Source: Actinoallomurus sp963850195
GTDB taxonomy: Bacteria > Actinomycetota > Actinomycetes > Streptosporangiales > Streptosporangiaceae
Reading direction: 5' to 3'
DNA length: 64,000 nucleotides
Assembly (NCBI GenBank): GCA_963850195.1
Contig: CAWKKD010000005.1
Coordinates: forward strand, 1,798,001-1,862,000
Shown: in pieces, positions 8,377 through 16,910 of the stretch
How positions within the stretch are numbered: the stretch's first letter is position 1
Layout: each line of letters begins with the position of its first letter
The notes under the pieces: generated by a model
The model's database searches: none
Seen by the model: only the letters and a program-made list of their open reading frames with translations
What the model was told of the DNA's origin: nothing
Position numbers and translations under genes: made by a program

Positions 8377-9903
8377 ATGTCGGATGACATGGACGATCTT
8401 GCACCGCGGCTGCGCGCGGCATGCGATCTGCTCATGTCCGAGGTACGTGAGCTCGCGGGGCGGCACGAGTACGACGGCCGGGTCCCGGACTTCTCGATCG
8501 CCGGTGTGCGCGCGACCCTGGAGCGGATCGGCCAGGGCGACCCGCTCGACGACGCGCACGACGAGGCGCACCTGCGCGCGTTCGAGGAGCGCCTGCGGAT
8601 CTGCTTCGGCGAGCTGGAGCTGCACCGCCGCAGCCCACTCGACCATCTGTCGGCGCTCGACCTGGCCGCCTACGACCGCGAGTACGCGCCCGCCGAGGAG
8701 CGCGCGGCGGCACGGCGGCGGCATCTGAAGGCCTGGCCGTCCACGATCGACACCGCGGTCGAGACCCTCGACCTCATCCCGGCCCCGGTCGCGAAGGCGC
8801 TGCTCGGCGCCGCACGCGGCCTCGCGGCCGGCATCCCCGCCGACGCCGGCGCGGCCGGCGACGAGGCGCGGAACGCGCACGCGCGCCTCATGGCCCACCT
8901 CGAACACGCCGCCGAGCGCGGTGGCACGGACACTTCCCTGGGCGAGACCGCGCTGACACGGCTGATGGGCGACGCGGAGGGGCTCGACGTCGACGTCGCC
9001 GCGCTCGCCGCCGAGGCCGACCGCGAGCGCGACCGGCTCATGACGCGCCTCGGCGCGGCCTGCGCGCGGCTCGACGGGACCAAGCCCCCGCTGGAGCTGT
9101 GCCGCGAGCTGGTGCGGGACCACCCCGACATCGACGGCGTCATCGAGACCTCCCGCTACTGGACCGAACGGGCGATCGCGTTCACCCGCGAGCACGACCT
9201 GGTGCCCTACGACGACGGCGAGTGCCTGGTCGGCCTGGCGCCGGAGTCACGGCGGTGGGGCATGGCGATGATGGCCTGGGCCGCGCCCGGTGAGCCGGAC
9301 GCGCCGTCCTGGTACCACATCACCCCGCCGGACCCGTCCTGGCCGGCCGAGGACATCGAGGACTGGCTGCAGGTGTTCAGCGCCACCACGCTGCCCGGCA
9401 TCACGGTGCACGAGGTCGCGCCCGGCCACTTCTCCCACGGCCGCGCGCTGCGCCACGCGCCGACCGAGGTACGCCGCGTCCTGCAGTCCGACGCGTTCGC
9501 CGAGGGCTGGGCGCACTACGCCGAGGAGCTGTGCGTCGAGGAGGGCTTCCTCGCCGACGACCCGAGGTTCGAGATCGGCGTGTGGCTGGAGGCGCTCGTA
9601 CGCGTCACCCGGCTCGCCTGCGCCATCGGCGTGCACACCGGGGCCATGACCGTCGAGGACGGCGCGCGGCGCTTCGCATCCGACACCCACCTCGCCGGGC
9701 CCGCCGCCCTCGCCGAGGCCGAGCGTGCGCTCTTCGACCCGACGTACGGCCGCTACACGCACGGCAAGCTGGAGATCATGCGGCTGCGCGAACGCGCCCG
9801 CGAGGAGTGGGGCGCCGAGTACTCCAACGCGCGCTTCCACCGCGCGCTGCTCGGTCTCGGCTCCCCACCCCTCGGGCTCATCGGGGCCGCGCTCGCTACG
9901 TGA
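8377..9903 (+). CDS. DUF885-family putative metallopeptidase
   Basis: 508 residues from the ATG at 8377 (ATG at 8389 also possible; the frame opens at 8335, overlapping the divergent kinase start). The protein carries VHEVAPGHFSHGRAL, an HExxxGH-type zinc site around residues 345-352, and a downstream EGWAHYAEELCVEEGF segment whose Glu/His pattern is typical of DUF885 proteins related to gluzincin peptidases. No signal peptide is visible, so it is probably cytoplasmic. Substrate unknown. The 3' end overlaps the convergent MMPL gene by 8 bp. Divergent from the kinase array with only 40 bp between the start codons. Confidence 0.85.
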   Translation: MSDDMDDLAPRLRAACDLLMSEVRELAGRHEYDGRVPDFSIAGVRATLERIGQGDPLDDAHDEAHLRAFEERLRICFGELELHRRSPLDHLSALDLAAYDREYAPAEERAAARRRHLKAWPSTIDTAVETLDLIPAPVAKALLGAARGLAAGIPADAGAAGDEARNAHARLMAHLEHAAERGGTDTSLGETALTRLMGDAEGLDVDVAALAAEADRERDRLMTRLGAACARLDGTKPPLELCRELVRDHPDIDGVIETSRYWTERAIAFTREHDLVPYDDGECLVGLAPESRRWGMAMMAWAAPGEPDAPSWYHITPPDPSWPAEDIEDWLQVFSATTLPGITVHEVAPGHFSHGRALRHAPTEVRRVLQSDAFAEGWAHYAEELCVEEGFLADDPRFEIGVWLEALVRVTRLACAIGVHTGAMTVEDGARRFASDTHLAGPAALAEAERALFDPTYGRYTHGKLEIMRLRERAREEWGAEYSNARFHRALLGLGSPPLGLIGAALAT

Positions 9904-12142
9904 CGTTCGCCGCCGGCCGCGGAACCGCGGCCGGCTCCGGCGTGCGCCCCCAGCAGCGCGGGCCCAGGAGGTACAGCGCGGCCGGCATGACCATCAACCG
10001 GATCACGACGGCGTCGAGGACCACCGCGATCGCCAGGCCGAGGCCCAACTGCTGCACGATGCCGATCTTGGCGGACAGGAACGACACGAACACCGCCACC
10101 ATGATCAGCGCGGCGCCGTTGACCAGGCCGGCGGTACGCCGCATCCCCTCGTTCACCGCCTCGCGATGGTCGCCCAGTTCGAGGTACCGCTCCCGCATCC
10201 GGGAGATCATGATCACCATGTAGTCCATGCTCAGGCCGAACATGATCGCGAAGATCAGGGTCGGCGTGATGCTGTCGACCCGCTGGCCGAGGGCGCCCTG
10301 GCTGATCAGCGTGAGCAGGCCCAGGCTGGCGGCCACGACCATCGCGTTGAGGAGCAGGGCGAGCACGGGCAGCAGCCAGGACCGGAACGCGCGGGCCAGG
10401 AGTATCAGCGTGATCAGGGCGACCACGGCGAGGATGGCCGGCAGGGACGTGACCAGGACGTCGTCGAAGTCCACGCCGCCGGCCGTGACGCCGGTGACCC
10501 GCGCGTCGACGCCGGACGGTACGGCGCCGGGCAGCCGGTCGCGCAGCGCGCGCACCAGGTCGTGGGTGGCGTCGCTGTCCGGGCCCTGGGCGGCCACCAC
10601 GACGACCTGGGTCACGTAGCGGCCCCCGTCCTTCGCCCACAGTTGAGAGAAGGCCGGCCGCGCCTGCGGCGGCAGCGCGGCGGGGTCGCCGCCGGCCGCC
10701 GCCTGGAGGGCCGAGGCCGGCAGCCCGAGACCGCCGACGTCCTGGACGGTGTGGACCCCGCGCTGCGACCGGGCGAGCGCGTCGACCGCGCGTACGCCCT
10801 CGAGCAGCCGCGCCGGGCCCGCGTCCGCGGCGGACGTCAGGCTCACCTGGACGGGGAAGAGGTCCTGGAACTCCAGGTCGGCCTTCAGCCGTTCGATGCC
10901 CTGCCGCGAATCGGCGCCGGACGGCAGGATGGACGCGCTCGCGACGGCCGTCTGGAGCCGGATCCCGCTGATCGGCGCGGCCATCAGCCCGAACAGCACG
11001 AGCAGGGAGATCAGTACCGGCACCGGGCGCCGGTGCAGGGCCGTGACGAATCCCGGCAGCGCGCCCGACGTACGGGCCCGCGGCTTGAGGGACGCCCAGT
11101 TGATGCGGTGGTCGAGGAGCCGCAGCGCGGCGGGCAGGAGCGTCATCGACATCGCCATCGTGACGAGCGTGACCATGATGCCCGCCAGCGCGATGCTGCC
11201 GAAGACCATGAGGCGCGGGACGAACAGCGCCACGAGTGCGGCGACCACGGCGAGGCCGCTGAACAGCACGGAGCGGCCGGCCGTGCTCATCGCGGTGCCC
11301 AGCGCGGCAACGTGGTCGGCGCCCGCGGCCAGCTCGTCGCGATAGCGCTTGATGATGAACAGCGAGTAGTCGACCGAGACGGCCAGGCCGATCAGGGAGA
11401 CCGCGTTCTCGAAGAGGATCGAGACGCCTGTGACCCGCGTGAACAGGTAGCCGCCGGCCATGGCGATGACCAGCGCGACGCCGGCCAGCACGACGGGCAA
11501 CAGCATCGCGACGACCGAGCGAAATACCAGGAACAAGACGATGAACAACAACGGAAATGCGATCAGCTCGGCCGTACTGGCGTCCTTGGTGGACTGGACG
11601 CTCAGGTCATAATCGAGCGCCTGCGCTCCAGTGACATTGACCTGGATTCCCCGGCCGCCGAGCGACCCGGCCATTCGTTGCCTGAGGTCGCCTATCTCGC
11701 TCTGAATCGTCGTGGCGTCAACCGTGAACCCCATCTGCACGAACGTGGTGTGCCGATCGCGCGAAAGCCATTGGGGATTCTGCCGGTAGTCGGTGACCGA
11801 CGCGACGTGCGGCGTACGCCCGGCGACGCGTACGGCCTCGTCGACGGCCCCGGTCACGTCACCGCCGGAGTGCAGGACGACCTGGAGCGTCTCCGGAGGA
11901 CTCTTGAAGGCGTGGTCCAGGGTCTTTTGACCGTGGGCGGCCTGTCCGCGGGAGTTCTGGAACCCGCCCGCCTTGAGGGCCCCGGACAGTTGCAGCATCA
12001 GCGGGACGCAGACCGCGGCGAGGACGACCCACGCGGCGATCACGGTGCGCGGCCGGTCGACCGCCACTCTCGTGAGGCGGCTCATCGGCCCACGTCCCCG
12101 GCGGGATCCCTCGGCGGAACTCGGCTCCTGAGGTGCCGGCAT
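9896..12142 (-). CDS. MMPL-family RND-type exporter
   Basis: 748 residues from the ATG at 12142, chosen because GAGAGGAAG lies seven bases upstream; the open frame runs 104 codons further without a transporter-like sequence. Layout: one N-terminal helix (RPRTVIAAWVVLAAVCVPLM), a large extracytoplasmic loop, a helix bundle, a second helix plus loop near residue 400, and a second bundle ending near 740. That gives two MMPL domains. The family exports lipids, lipid-linked metabolites and siderophores using the proton gradient. It is divergent from the biosynthetic operon starting at 12481 across a shared 338-bp region, so product export is a plausible role (inference). Confidence 0.9.
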   Translation of the reverse strand: MPAPQEPSSAEGSRRGRGPMSRLTRVAVDRPRTVIAAWVVLAAVCVPLMLQLSGALKAGGFQNSRGQAAHGQKTLDHAFKSPPETLQVVLHSGGDVTGAVDEAVRVAGRTPHVASVTDYRQNPQWLSRDRHTTFVQMGFTVDATTIQSEIGDLRQRMAGSLGGRGIQVNVTGAQALDYDLSVQSTKDASTAELIAFPLLFIVLFLVFRSVVAMLLPVVLAGVALVIAMAGGYLFTRVTGVSILFENAVSLIGLAVSVDYSLFIIKRYRDELAAGADHVAALGTAMSTAGRSVLFSGLAVVAALVALFVPRLMVFGSIALAGIMVTLVTMAMSMTLLPAALRLLDHRINWASLKPRARTSGALPGFVTALHRRPVPVLISLLVLFGLMAAPISGIRLQTAVASASILPSGADSRQGIERLKADLEFQDLFPVQVSLTSAADAGPARLLEGVRAVDALARSQRGVHTVQDVGGLGLPASALQAAAGGDPAALPPQARPAFSQLWAKDGGRYVTQVVVVAAQGPDSDATHDLVRALRDRLPGAVPSGVDARVTGVTAGGVDFDDVLVTSLPAILAVVALITLILLARAFRSWLLPVLALLLNAMVVAASLGLLTLISQGALGQRVDSITPTLIFAIMFGLSMDYMVIMISRMRERYLELGDHREAVNEGMRRTAGLVNGAALIMVAVFVSFLSAKIGIVQQLGLGLAIAVVLDAVVIRLMVMPAALYLLGPRCWGRTPEPAAVPRPAANVT

Positions 12143-12480
12143 GCGACTTCCTCTCGATCGGTGGCGACGGTCTTGACCAGGCCGCTGACGCGGCAGGGCC
12201 CGACAGTAGCGTGCGCCGTACGACTCGAATTCCGGTGGTAAACGGCGGAGTTCGGTCCGAGAGGTTGCCGCATTTCGCGAAATTGAACCTCTATCAGCTC
12301 TAGAGCGGTTCACGAGGTCGGCGCCTGAGCATTGCGGCCTGCACAGATCCCACCCGCCTCGTACGTCGCTGTATTCCAGCCACGCATCAGAGTGGATCTT
12401 ATCTGGGTCGAGGGAATCGATCGAATGCTCGATATCGACATTTACGCCCCACATGCCGGCACCAACGCGAGGGAGCTCCG
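12143..12480. promoter_or_regulatory. Divergent control region between exporter and biosynthetic operon
   Basis: 338 bp without a gene, noticeably less GC-rich than its surroundings. It must hold promoters for both the MMPL gene (minus) and the acyl carrier protein operon (plus). It contains a nested dyad at 12260-12292 and a TCGA-rich imperfect dyad at 12417-12438 (TCGATCGA, ATGC, TCGATATCGA). No -10/-35 pair could be assigned with confidence. Confidence 0.5.
12260..12292. promoter_or_regulatory. Nested inverted repeat, candidate operator
   Basis: Outer arms AGAGGTT (12260-12266) and AACCTCT (12286-12292) flank a perfect 12-bp palindrome ATTTCGCGAAAT (12272-12283). The inner palindrome is offset by 1.5 bp from the outer centre. 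It lies about 120 bp from the exporter start and 190 bp from the operon start, suiting a regulator controlling both. No regulator gene lies within the cluster. Confidence 0.45.
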
Positions 12481-12756
12481 GTGATCTGCCAGGACGACGA
12501 CGTGCGTGAGCTGGTGGCGGACCTGATCGCGGTCAAACCGACGCTGCGGGCCGAGGACATCGACCCGGGAGCCTCGCTCACCGAGGACCTGGGCTTCGGC
12601 TCGATGGACCTGGTCGCCCTCGCGGGGCGGATCCGCGACCGGTACCCCGACTTCGACCTGAGCCGCTGGATCGCCCAGGCCGTCCAGTCCGAGGTCGACA
12701 GCGTGGGCTCGATGGCCGCGCTGATCGCGGAGGCGAGGGAGAACGCGAATGCCTAG
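12481..12756 (+). CDS. Acyl carrier protein
   Basis: 91 residues, GTG start with GGGAG upstream. A stand-alone phosphopantetheine carrier: the helix II motif reads LGFGSMDLVALA, so Ser41 is the pantetheinylation site (GSM instead of the common DSL). It is acidic and of normal length. It opens the operon and its 3' end overlaps the acyl-CoA dehydrogenase gene by 8 bp, suggesting that the dehydrogenase, the fatty acyl-AMP ligase at 19881 and perhaps the aminotransferases act on acyl groups carried here (inference). Confidence 0.9.
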   Translation: MICQDDDVRELVADLIAVKPTLRAEDIDPGASLTEDLGFGSMDLVALAGRIRDRYPDFDLSRWIAQAVQSEVDSVGSMAALIAEARENANA

Positions 12757-13912
12757 GACCGACTACGTCGCACTCGCCCGCGAGCTCGCACCGGCGTTCG
12801 CCGAGCGCGCCGCGGCGCACGACGCCGACGCCAGCTTCCCGCACGAGAACATCGCCGAGCTCGTACGCAGCGGCTACACGGCGATGACGGTGCCCGAGGA
12901 GTTCGGGGGTGACGGGGCGAGCCTGGCGGAGCTGTGCGAGGCGCAGCGGATCCTGGCCGCCGCCTGCGGATCCACCGCGTTCTCCGTCAACATGCACATC
13001 CACGGCCTGGCCATGATCGCCAAGCTGGGTGGTGACAGCGCGGAGTGGGTCTGCCGGGCGGTATCCGACGGCGCGGTGATCGCCGGTGGGTTCAGCGAAC
13101 CCGGCGTCGGCGGCAACTGGTGGCACCCCACCACCAAGGCCCAACCGGTCGACGGCGGCTACGTCCTCAACGGGCGCAAGGGCTTCTTCACCGGCTTCCC
13201 CGGGGCGACCCACCTGTTCCTGTCCGCCGCCACCGAGGACGACCGCGGGCTGCCGCAGCCGATGGCGTTCCTGCTGCCCAAGCCGGACGAGGGCGTACGG
13301 GTCACCGCCGAGTGGGACGCGGCGGGCATGCGGGCGACCGGCAGCCACTCGCTGGCCCTCGAGGACCTGTACGTGGCCGAGAAGTGGTCGGTCGGTGACC
13401 GCGGCACGCTGCCGCTGCTCTTCATGACCGGCGTGCACTGGGCCTGGTGCAGCTTCGCCTCGGTGTTCGTCGGTCTCGCCCGCGGCGCCCTGGAACACGT
13501 GGTGCGGACCCAGCAGAAGCGCGTCCTCAGCGTGATCGGCAAGCCGAACGCGACCCTGCCGGGCGTGCAGTTCCGGGTGGCCGAGATGTCGGCCCGGCTG
13601 GCCGCCGCCGAGGCGCACCTGGATGCGGCGATCAACGCCGACCACGACACGCCGGACCCGCTCGGCCACTACATCGACATGAGCGTGATGAAGACCAGCG
13701 TCACGCGCCTCGCGCACGAGATCGTGACGCTCGCCATGCAGGTGCAGGGCGGGTCCTCGCTGGCCTCCTCCGATCCCCTGCAGCGCATGTACCGCGACGT
13801 CGTCGCCGGCCTGCTGGTGCCGCCGGCCACCGACGTCGTCCTCGAGTGGGCCGGCAAGCAGGCCCTCAACGTTCCGATCTTCGCCGAACCGCGTTGGGCC
13901 GGGTGTTCATGA
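12749..13912 (+). CDS. Acyl-CoA dehydrogenase family flavoenzyme
   Basis: 387 residues, full length for the family. The N-terminal helical domain ends near residue 110. The central beta domain starts with VIAGGFSEPGVGGNWW where most members have a FxxTEPxxGSD-like stretch. The C-terminal helical domain includes QFRVAEMSARLAAAEAHLDAAI and ends with a GKQALNVP segment. It should use FAD to introduce a double bond into, or otherwise oxidise, an acyl thioester. Being coupled to an acyl carrier protein, it may act on acyl-ACP, as such enzymes do in several secondary-metabolite pathways. The catalytic base cannot be assigned from sequence alone. Confidence 0.88.
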   Translation: MPRTDYVALARELAPAFAERAAAHDADASFPHENIAELVRSGYTAMTVPEEFGGDGASLAELCEAQRILAAACGSTAFSVNMHIHGLAMIAKLGGDSAEWVCRAVSDGAVIAGGFSEPGVGGNWWHPTTKAQPVDGGYVLNGRKGFFTGFPGATHLFLSAATEDDRGLPQPMAFLLPKPDEGVRVTAEWDAAGMRATGSHSLALEDLYVAEKWSVGDRGTLPLLFMTGVHWAWCSFASVFVGLARGALEHVVRTQQKRVLSVIGKPNATLPGVQFRVAEMSARLAAAEAHLDAAINADHDTPDPLGHYIDMSVMKTSVTRLAHEIVTLAMQVQGGSSLASSDPLQRMYRDVVAGLLVPPATDVVLEWAGKQALNVPIFAEPRWAGCS

Positions 13913-14532
13913 TGACCGCGTTGACGGACTCCGCCGAGAAGCTGGCGGCCGCGTTCGAGGAGCGCCGGCCTGGCAGCGGCGATCTCGTCAAGGAGAACCT
14001 CGCCGAGCTGGCCGATGCCGGGATCTTCACCGCCGGTACGGACCTGGCCGAGAACCTGACCGTGCTCCGGATCCTCGGGCACGGCTGCGGGGCCACGGCC
14101 TTCGCCGCCGCCGCGCAGCTCGCGGAAGACCGCCCCGAGTGGGGCGGCTCCTGCGACGCCGCGGTCTTCCTCGGACTGGCCGAACGCGCCTACGAGCTCG
14201 CCGTACGCGCCGCCAAGGACCGTGAGGTCACCCGGCTGCCCGGCACCCAGTTCGCCATCGCACGGATGCGCGGCGACCTCGCGAGCATGACCGCGCTGCT
14301 CACCCGGTACGAGGGCGAGAGCCCCATCCCCCGGTACTACGTCGGCATGGTGAGCGAGCGGGTCGTGTCCGCCGCGTACGACATCATCGGCGGCGGCGAC
14401 GGCCCGATCGGCCGGATCTGGCAGGACCTCAAGACCGGACCGGTGCTGCCGTACTCGAGCGACCGCGCCCTGGAGCACATCGGCAAGGCGGCGTTCTGCA
14501 TCGCCATGGACGAGACCCCGAGGTGGCTCTGA
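13909..14532 (+). CDS. Miniature acyl-CoA dehydrogenase homologue lacking the beta domain
   Basis: 207 residues from the ATG overlapping the upstream stop (ATGA). The N-terminal part (KLAAAFEERRPGSGDLVKENLAELADAGIF, then ENLTVLRILGHGCGATAFA) aligns with the first domain of the dehydrogenase encoded just upstream. After RPEWGG it jumps directly to a C-terminal helical domain (LPGTQFAIARMRGDLASMTALL). The central FAD/substrate beta domain, about 120-130 residues, is absent. The frame is clean from start to stop and translationally coupled on both sides, so this looks like a maintained protein, perhaps a partner subunit, rather than debris. Confidence 0.75.
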   Translation: MMTALTDSAEKLAAAFEERRPGSGDLVKENLAELADAGIFTAGTDLAENLTVLRILGHGCGATAFAAAAQLAEDRPEWGGSCDAAVFLGLAERAYELAVRAAKDREVTRLPGTQFAIARMRGDLASMTALLTRYEGESPIPRYYVGMVSERVVSAAYDIIGGGDGPIGRIWQDLKTGPVLPYSSDRALEHIGKAAFCIAMDETPRWL

Positions 14533-15326
14533 TGGCCGGGAGCGAGGGGCGGCTGGCGGCGCTCGACCCGTCCGACGCCAAGATCGACAACGAGTACTAC
14601 TCGGAGATCGGCGCGTCGTGGTGGGACGCGCAGGGACCGCTCCGCGCCCTGCACGACATGAACCCCGCCCGTGTCGGCTACTTCGACGGCACGGCCCGCG
14701 AGCGCTTCGGCGAGGACCGCGCCGCCGTACGCGTCATGGACGTCGGCTGCGGCGGCGGCCTCGTCTCCGAGGCGCTCGCCAGGCTCGGCTACCGGGTGAC
14801 CGGCGTCGACCTGTCCGACGGCGCGATCGAGGCCGCACGCGGGCACGCACGATCGTCCGGCGTGGAGGTCACGTACGAGGTCGGCTCGGCGTACGCGCTG
14901 CCGGCCGGCGACGGGACCGTCGACATGGTCGTGGTCTCCGACGTGCTGGAGCACCTGCACGACCTGCCCGCCGCGGTCGCGGAGATGTCACGGGTGCTGC
15001 GGCCGGGCGGCCTGGTCGTGTTCGACACGATCAACCGTACGGTCGCCAGCTACCTCGTCACGATCCTCGTGTCCGAGAAGCTCCTGAAGATCATCTACCC
15101 GGGCACGCACAACTGGCGGATGTTCATCCACCCGGACGAGCTGCGCGCCGTGTTCGCCGCCCGCGACCTCGAGCTGAGCGAGGTACGCGGCCTGTCCCCC
15201 GCCGCGCCACCGCACCGTCTGCTCACCGCGGCGCTGCGACGCCGGCCGCTCGGCGACTTCACGCTGACCGCTTCCACGGCCGTCAGCTACATCGGGCACG
15301 CCGTCAAGAAGTCCCAGGAGGGCTGA
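14532..15326 (+). CDS. Class I SAM-dependent methyltransferase, UbiG-like
   Basis: 264 residues from the ATG overlapping the upstream stop codon (TGATG). SAM-binding motif I is VMDVGCGGGLVSEALA near residue 75, with the acidic residue of motif II in VTGVDLSDGAIEAA and a downstream VVVSDVLEHLHDL loop. The overall pattern (IDNEYYSEIGASWWDAQGP at the N-terminus) matches the UbiG/Coq3 family of O-methyltransferases acting on phenolic or polyprenyl substrates. In this operon it probably methylates a hydroxyl of the type III polyketide synthase product (inference). Confidence 0.88.
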   Translation: MAGSEGRLAALDPSDAKIDNEYYSEIGASWWDAQGPLRALHDMNPARVGYFDGTARERFGEDRAAVRVMDVGCGGGLVSEALARLGYRVTGVDLSDGAIEAARGHARSSGVEVTYEVGSAYALPAGDGTVDMVVVSDVLEHLHDLPAAVAEMSRVLRPGGLVVFDTINRTVASYLVTILVSEKLLKIIYPGTHNWRMFIHPDELRAVFAARDLELSEVRGLSPAAPPHRLLTAALRRRPLGDFTLTASTAVSYIGHAVKKSQEG

Positions 15327-15329
15327 AGC

Positions 15330-15809
15330 ATGGTCTGGATCAGGGCCGCGTCGAAGCGGAGCGTCAACATCCGCACCGACCGCGAGCGACTGCGCGCGCT
15401 GCTGCTCGACGTGGTGGGCTGCGGCCTGCTGATGCCGGGTGTCGAGGTGCTCGAGGAGGTCGGCGACGGCCTCTACCACTACCGGCTCGCCGAGGTGTCC
15501 AACGGCGCGGTGGCGCTGACCCCCGACTACGTCGCGCGCTTCGACACCGGTGACCCGGACACGATCACCTGGGAGCCGCACGGCGAGCACAACTTCCGCA
15601 GCTGGGGAACCTTCCGGATCACCGACGGGCGGATGCCGGGCGAACTGACCCTGGAGATCGACACACGCTCGGAGTCCCAGGTCGAGGTCGCCCCGATCGT
15701 GATCGTGCTGATCGAGCCGTTCGCCCAGAAGGAGAGCGACGAGGTCACCGAGGGCTTCCTCGCGGCCATCGCGGATGCGGTGTCCCATGAACCGGTGAGC
15801 ACGACGTGA
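15330..15809 (+). CDS. SRPBCC-fold small-molecule binding protein
   Basis: 159 residues with GGAGGG upstream of the ATG. The predicted order of strands and a final long helix (EVTEGFLAAIADAVSHEP), plus a N-terminal RTDRERLRALLLDVVGCGLLMPGVEVLEEVGDGLYHYRL pattern split over several strands, suit the SRPBCC/START-like fold. Members include polyketide cyclases, aromatases and lipid carriers. It overlaps the polyketide synthase start by 4 bp (GTGA), so a cyclase, chaperone or product-binding role beside that enzyme is plausible. Function is not proven by sequence. Confidence 0.65.
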   Translation: MVWIRAASKRSVNIRTDRERLRALLLDVVGCGLLMPGVEVLEEVGDGLYHYRLAEVSNGAVALTPDYVARFDTGDPDTITWEPHGEHNFRSWGTFRITDGRMPGELTLEIDTRSESQVEVAPIVIVLIEPFAQKESDEVTEGFLAAIADAVSHEPVSTT

Positions 15810-16858
15810 CGAACCCCGCCGCGCGGATCGTCGGACTGCGTACCGCGTCCGCCGGGCCGCCCATCTCCCAGGAAGACCTGTTCGCCGGCTTCTACCGGAA
15901 CCTGTACGCCGAGGTGCCCGACGCGGAGAAGCTGTTCACCAGCACGCAGGTCCGGCAGCGGCGCCTCGCCTGGCCGCCGGGCGCCAAGTACGCCGACGGC
16001 TTCCCCGGGATGCAGAGCCGCATGGCGGCGTGGGAGGAGCACGCGCTCGCGATGGGCCGCGCGTCGGGCGAGGCCGTGCTGACCGGCGTCGACCGCGAGG
16101 ACGTCGGCAGCTACGTGTTCGTGAGCTGCACCGGCTACGCGGGCCCCACCCCGGACATGCTGCTGTCGGCGGAGTTCGGGCTGCGCCGCGACCTCCGGCG
16201 CACCTTCGTCGGTCACATGGGCTGCTACGCGGCCTTCAACGGCCTCAAGGTCGCGCTGGACGCCGTACGGTCCCGGCCGGACGAGCTCGCCATGGTCACC
16301 TGCGCCGAGGTCTGCTCGGTGCATCTGCGCCCGGAGGCGACCAAGGAACAGATCGTCGTGAACGGGCTGTTCGGCGACGCCGGGGCGACCCTGCTGCTGG
16401 CCGCCGCCGACACCGGCTCCGACGGACCGCTCGTCCTCAGCACGCACACCGAGACGCATGCCGAGACCTCCCAGGCCATGACCTGGAAGGTGATGGACGA
16501 CGCGTTCCGTATGACGCTGTCCCCGTACGTCCCGCTCTACCTGTCCGAGGCGATCGGGCCGTTCGTGTCCCGGCTGCTCGAACCGCACGGCCTGACTCCC
16601 GCCGACGTCGCGCACTGGGGCATCCACCCCGGCGGTCCGAAGATCATCGACTTCGTCGGTGAGCGGCTGAACCTGCCGGTGGCCGCGCTGCGGCCGTCGC
16701 TGGAGATCCTCGGTTCCTGGGGCAACTGCTCCTCGCCGACCGTCCTGCTGATCCTTGACCACATCATGCGCGAGGTTCGCCCGGCACCGGGCGAGTACGG
16801 CGTGTTCATGGCCTTCGGCCCCGGTCTGACGATGGAGTCGGCCCTGATCCGGTTCTGA
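15806..16858 (+). CDS. Type III polyketide synthase
   Basis: 350 residues, GTG start overlapping the upstream stop. The chalcone-synthase-family Cys-His-Asn triad is visible: Cys near 140 in GHMGCYAAFNGL, His near 273 in WGIHPGGPKII, and Asn near 306 in GSWGNCSSP. The C-terminal family signature is FGPGLTMESALIRF. It condenses a starter acyl thioester with malonyl-CoA units to give pyrones, resorcinols or related rings. The neighbouring acyl carrier protein, fatty acyl-AMP ligase and dehydrogenase suggest an activated, modified fatty acyl starter. The two aminotransferases beside it are unusual company for this enzyme class. Product unknown. Confidence 0.93.
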   Translation: MTNPAARIVGLRTASAGPPISQEDLFAGFYRNLYAEVPDAEKLFTSTQVRQRRLAWPPGAKYADGFPGMQSRMAAWEEHALAMGRASGEAVLTGVDREDVGSYVFVSCTGYAGPTPDMLLSAEFGLRRDLRRTFVGHMGCYAAFNGLKVALDAVRSRPDELAMVTCAEVCSVHLRPEATKEQIVVNGLFGDAGATLLLAAADTGSDGPLVLSTHTETHAETSQAMTWKVMDDAFRMTLSPYVPLYLSEAIGPFVSRLLEPHGLTPADVAHWGIHPGGPKIIDFVGERLNLPVAALRPSLEILGSWGNCSSPTVLLILDHIMREVRPAPGEYGVFMAFGPGLTMESALIRF

Positions 16859-16910
16859 CCGGTTCTCCCAATCCCACCCGAGCACCACCACACGAAGAGA
16901 GGGCGAGCCC

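Noticed and set aside
9725..12241. 838-codon plus-strand frame opposite the MMPL gene
   Set aside because: His/Asp/Arg-rich shadow of the transporter; no domain and no start signal.
13909..14532. Calling the short dehydrogenase a pseudogene
   Set aside because: Intact frame, start and stop both coupled to neighbours, no frameshift visible; degeneration is not supported by the sequence.
15806..16858. Reading the ketosynthase as a FabH-type KAS III
   Set aside because: The C-terminal FGPGLTMESALIRF and GHMGCYAAFNG patterns are those of chalcone-synthase-type enzymes.
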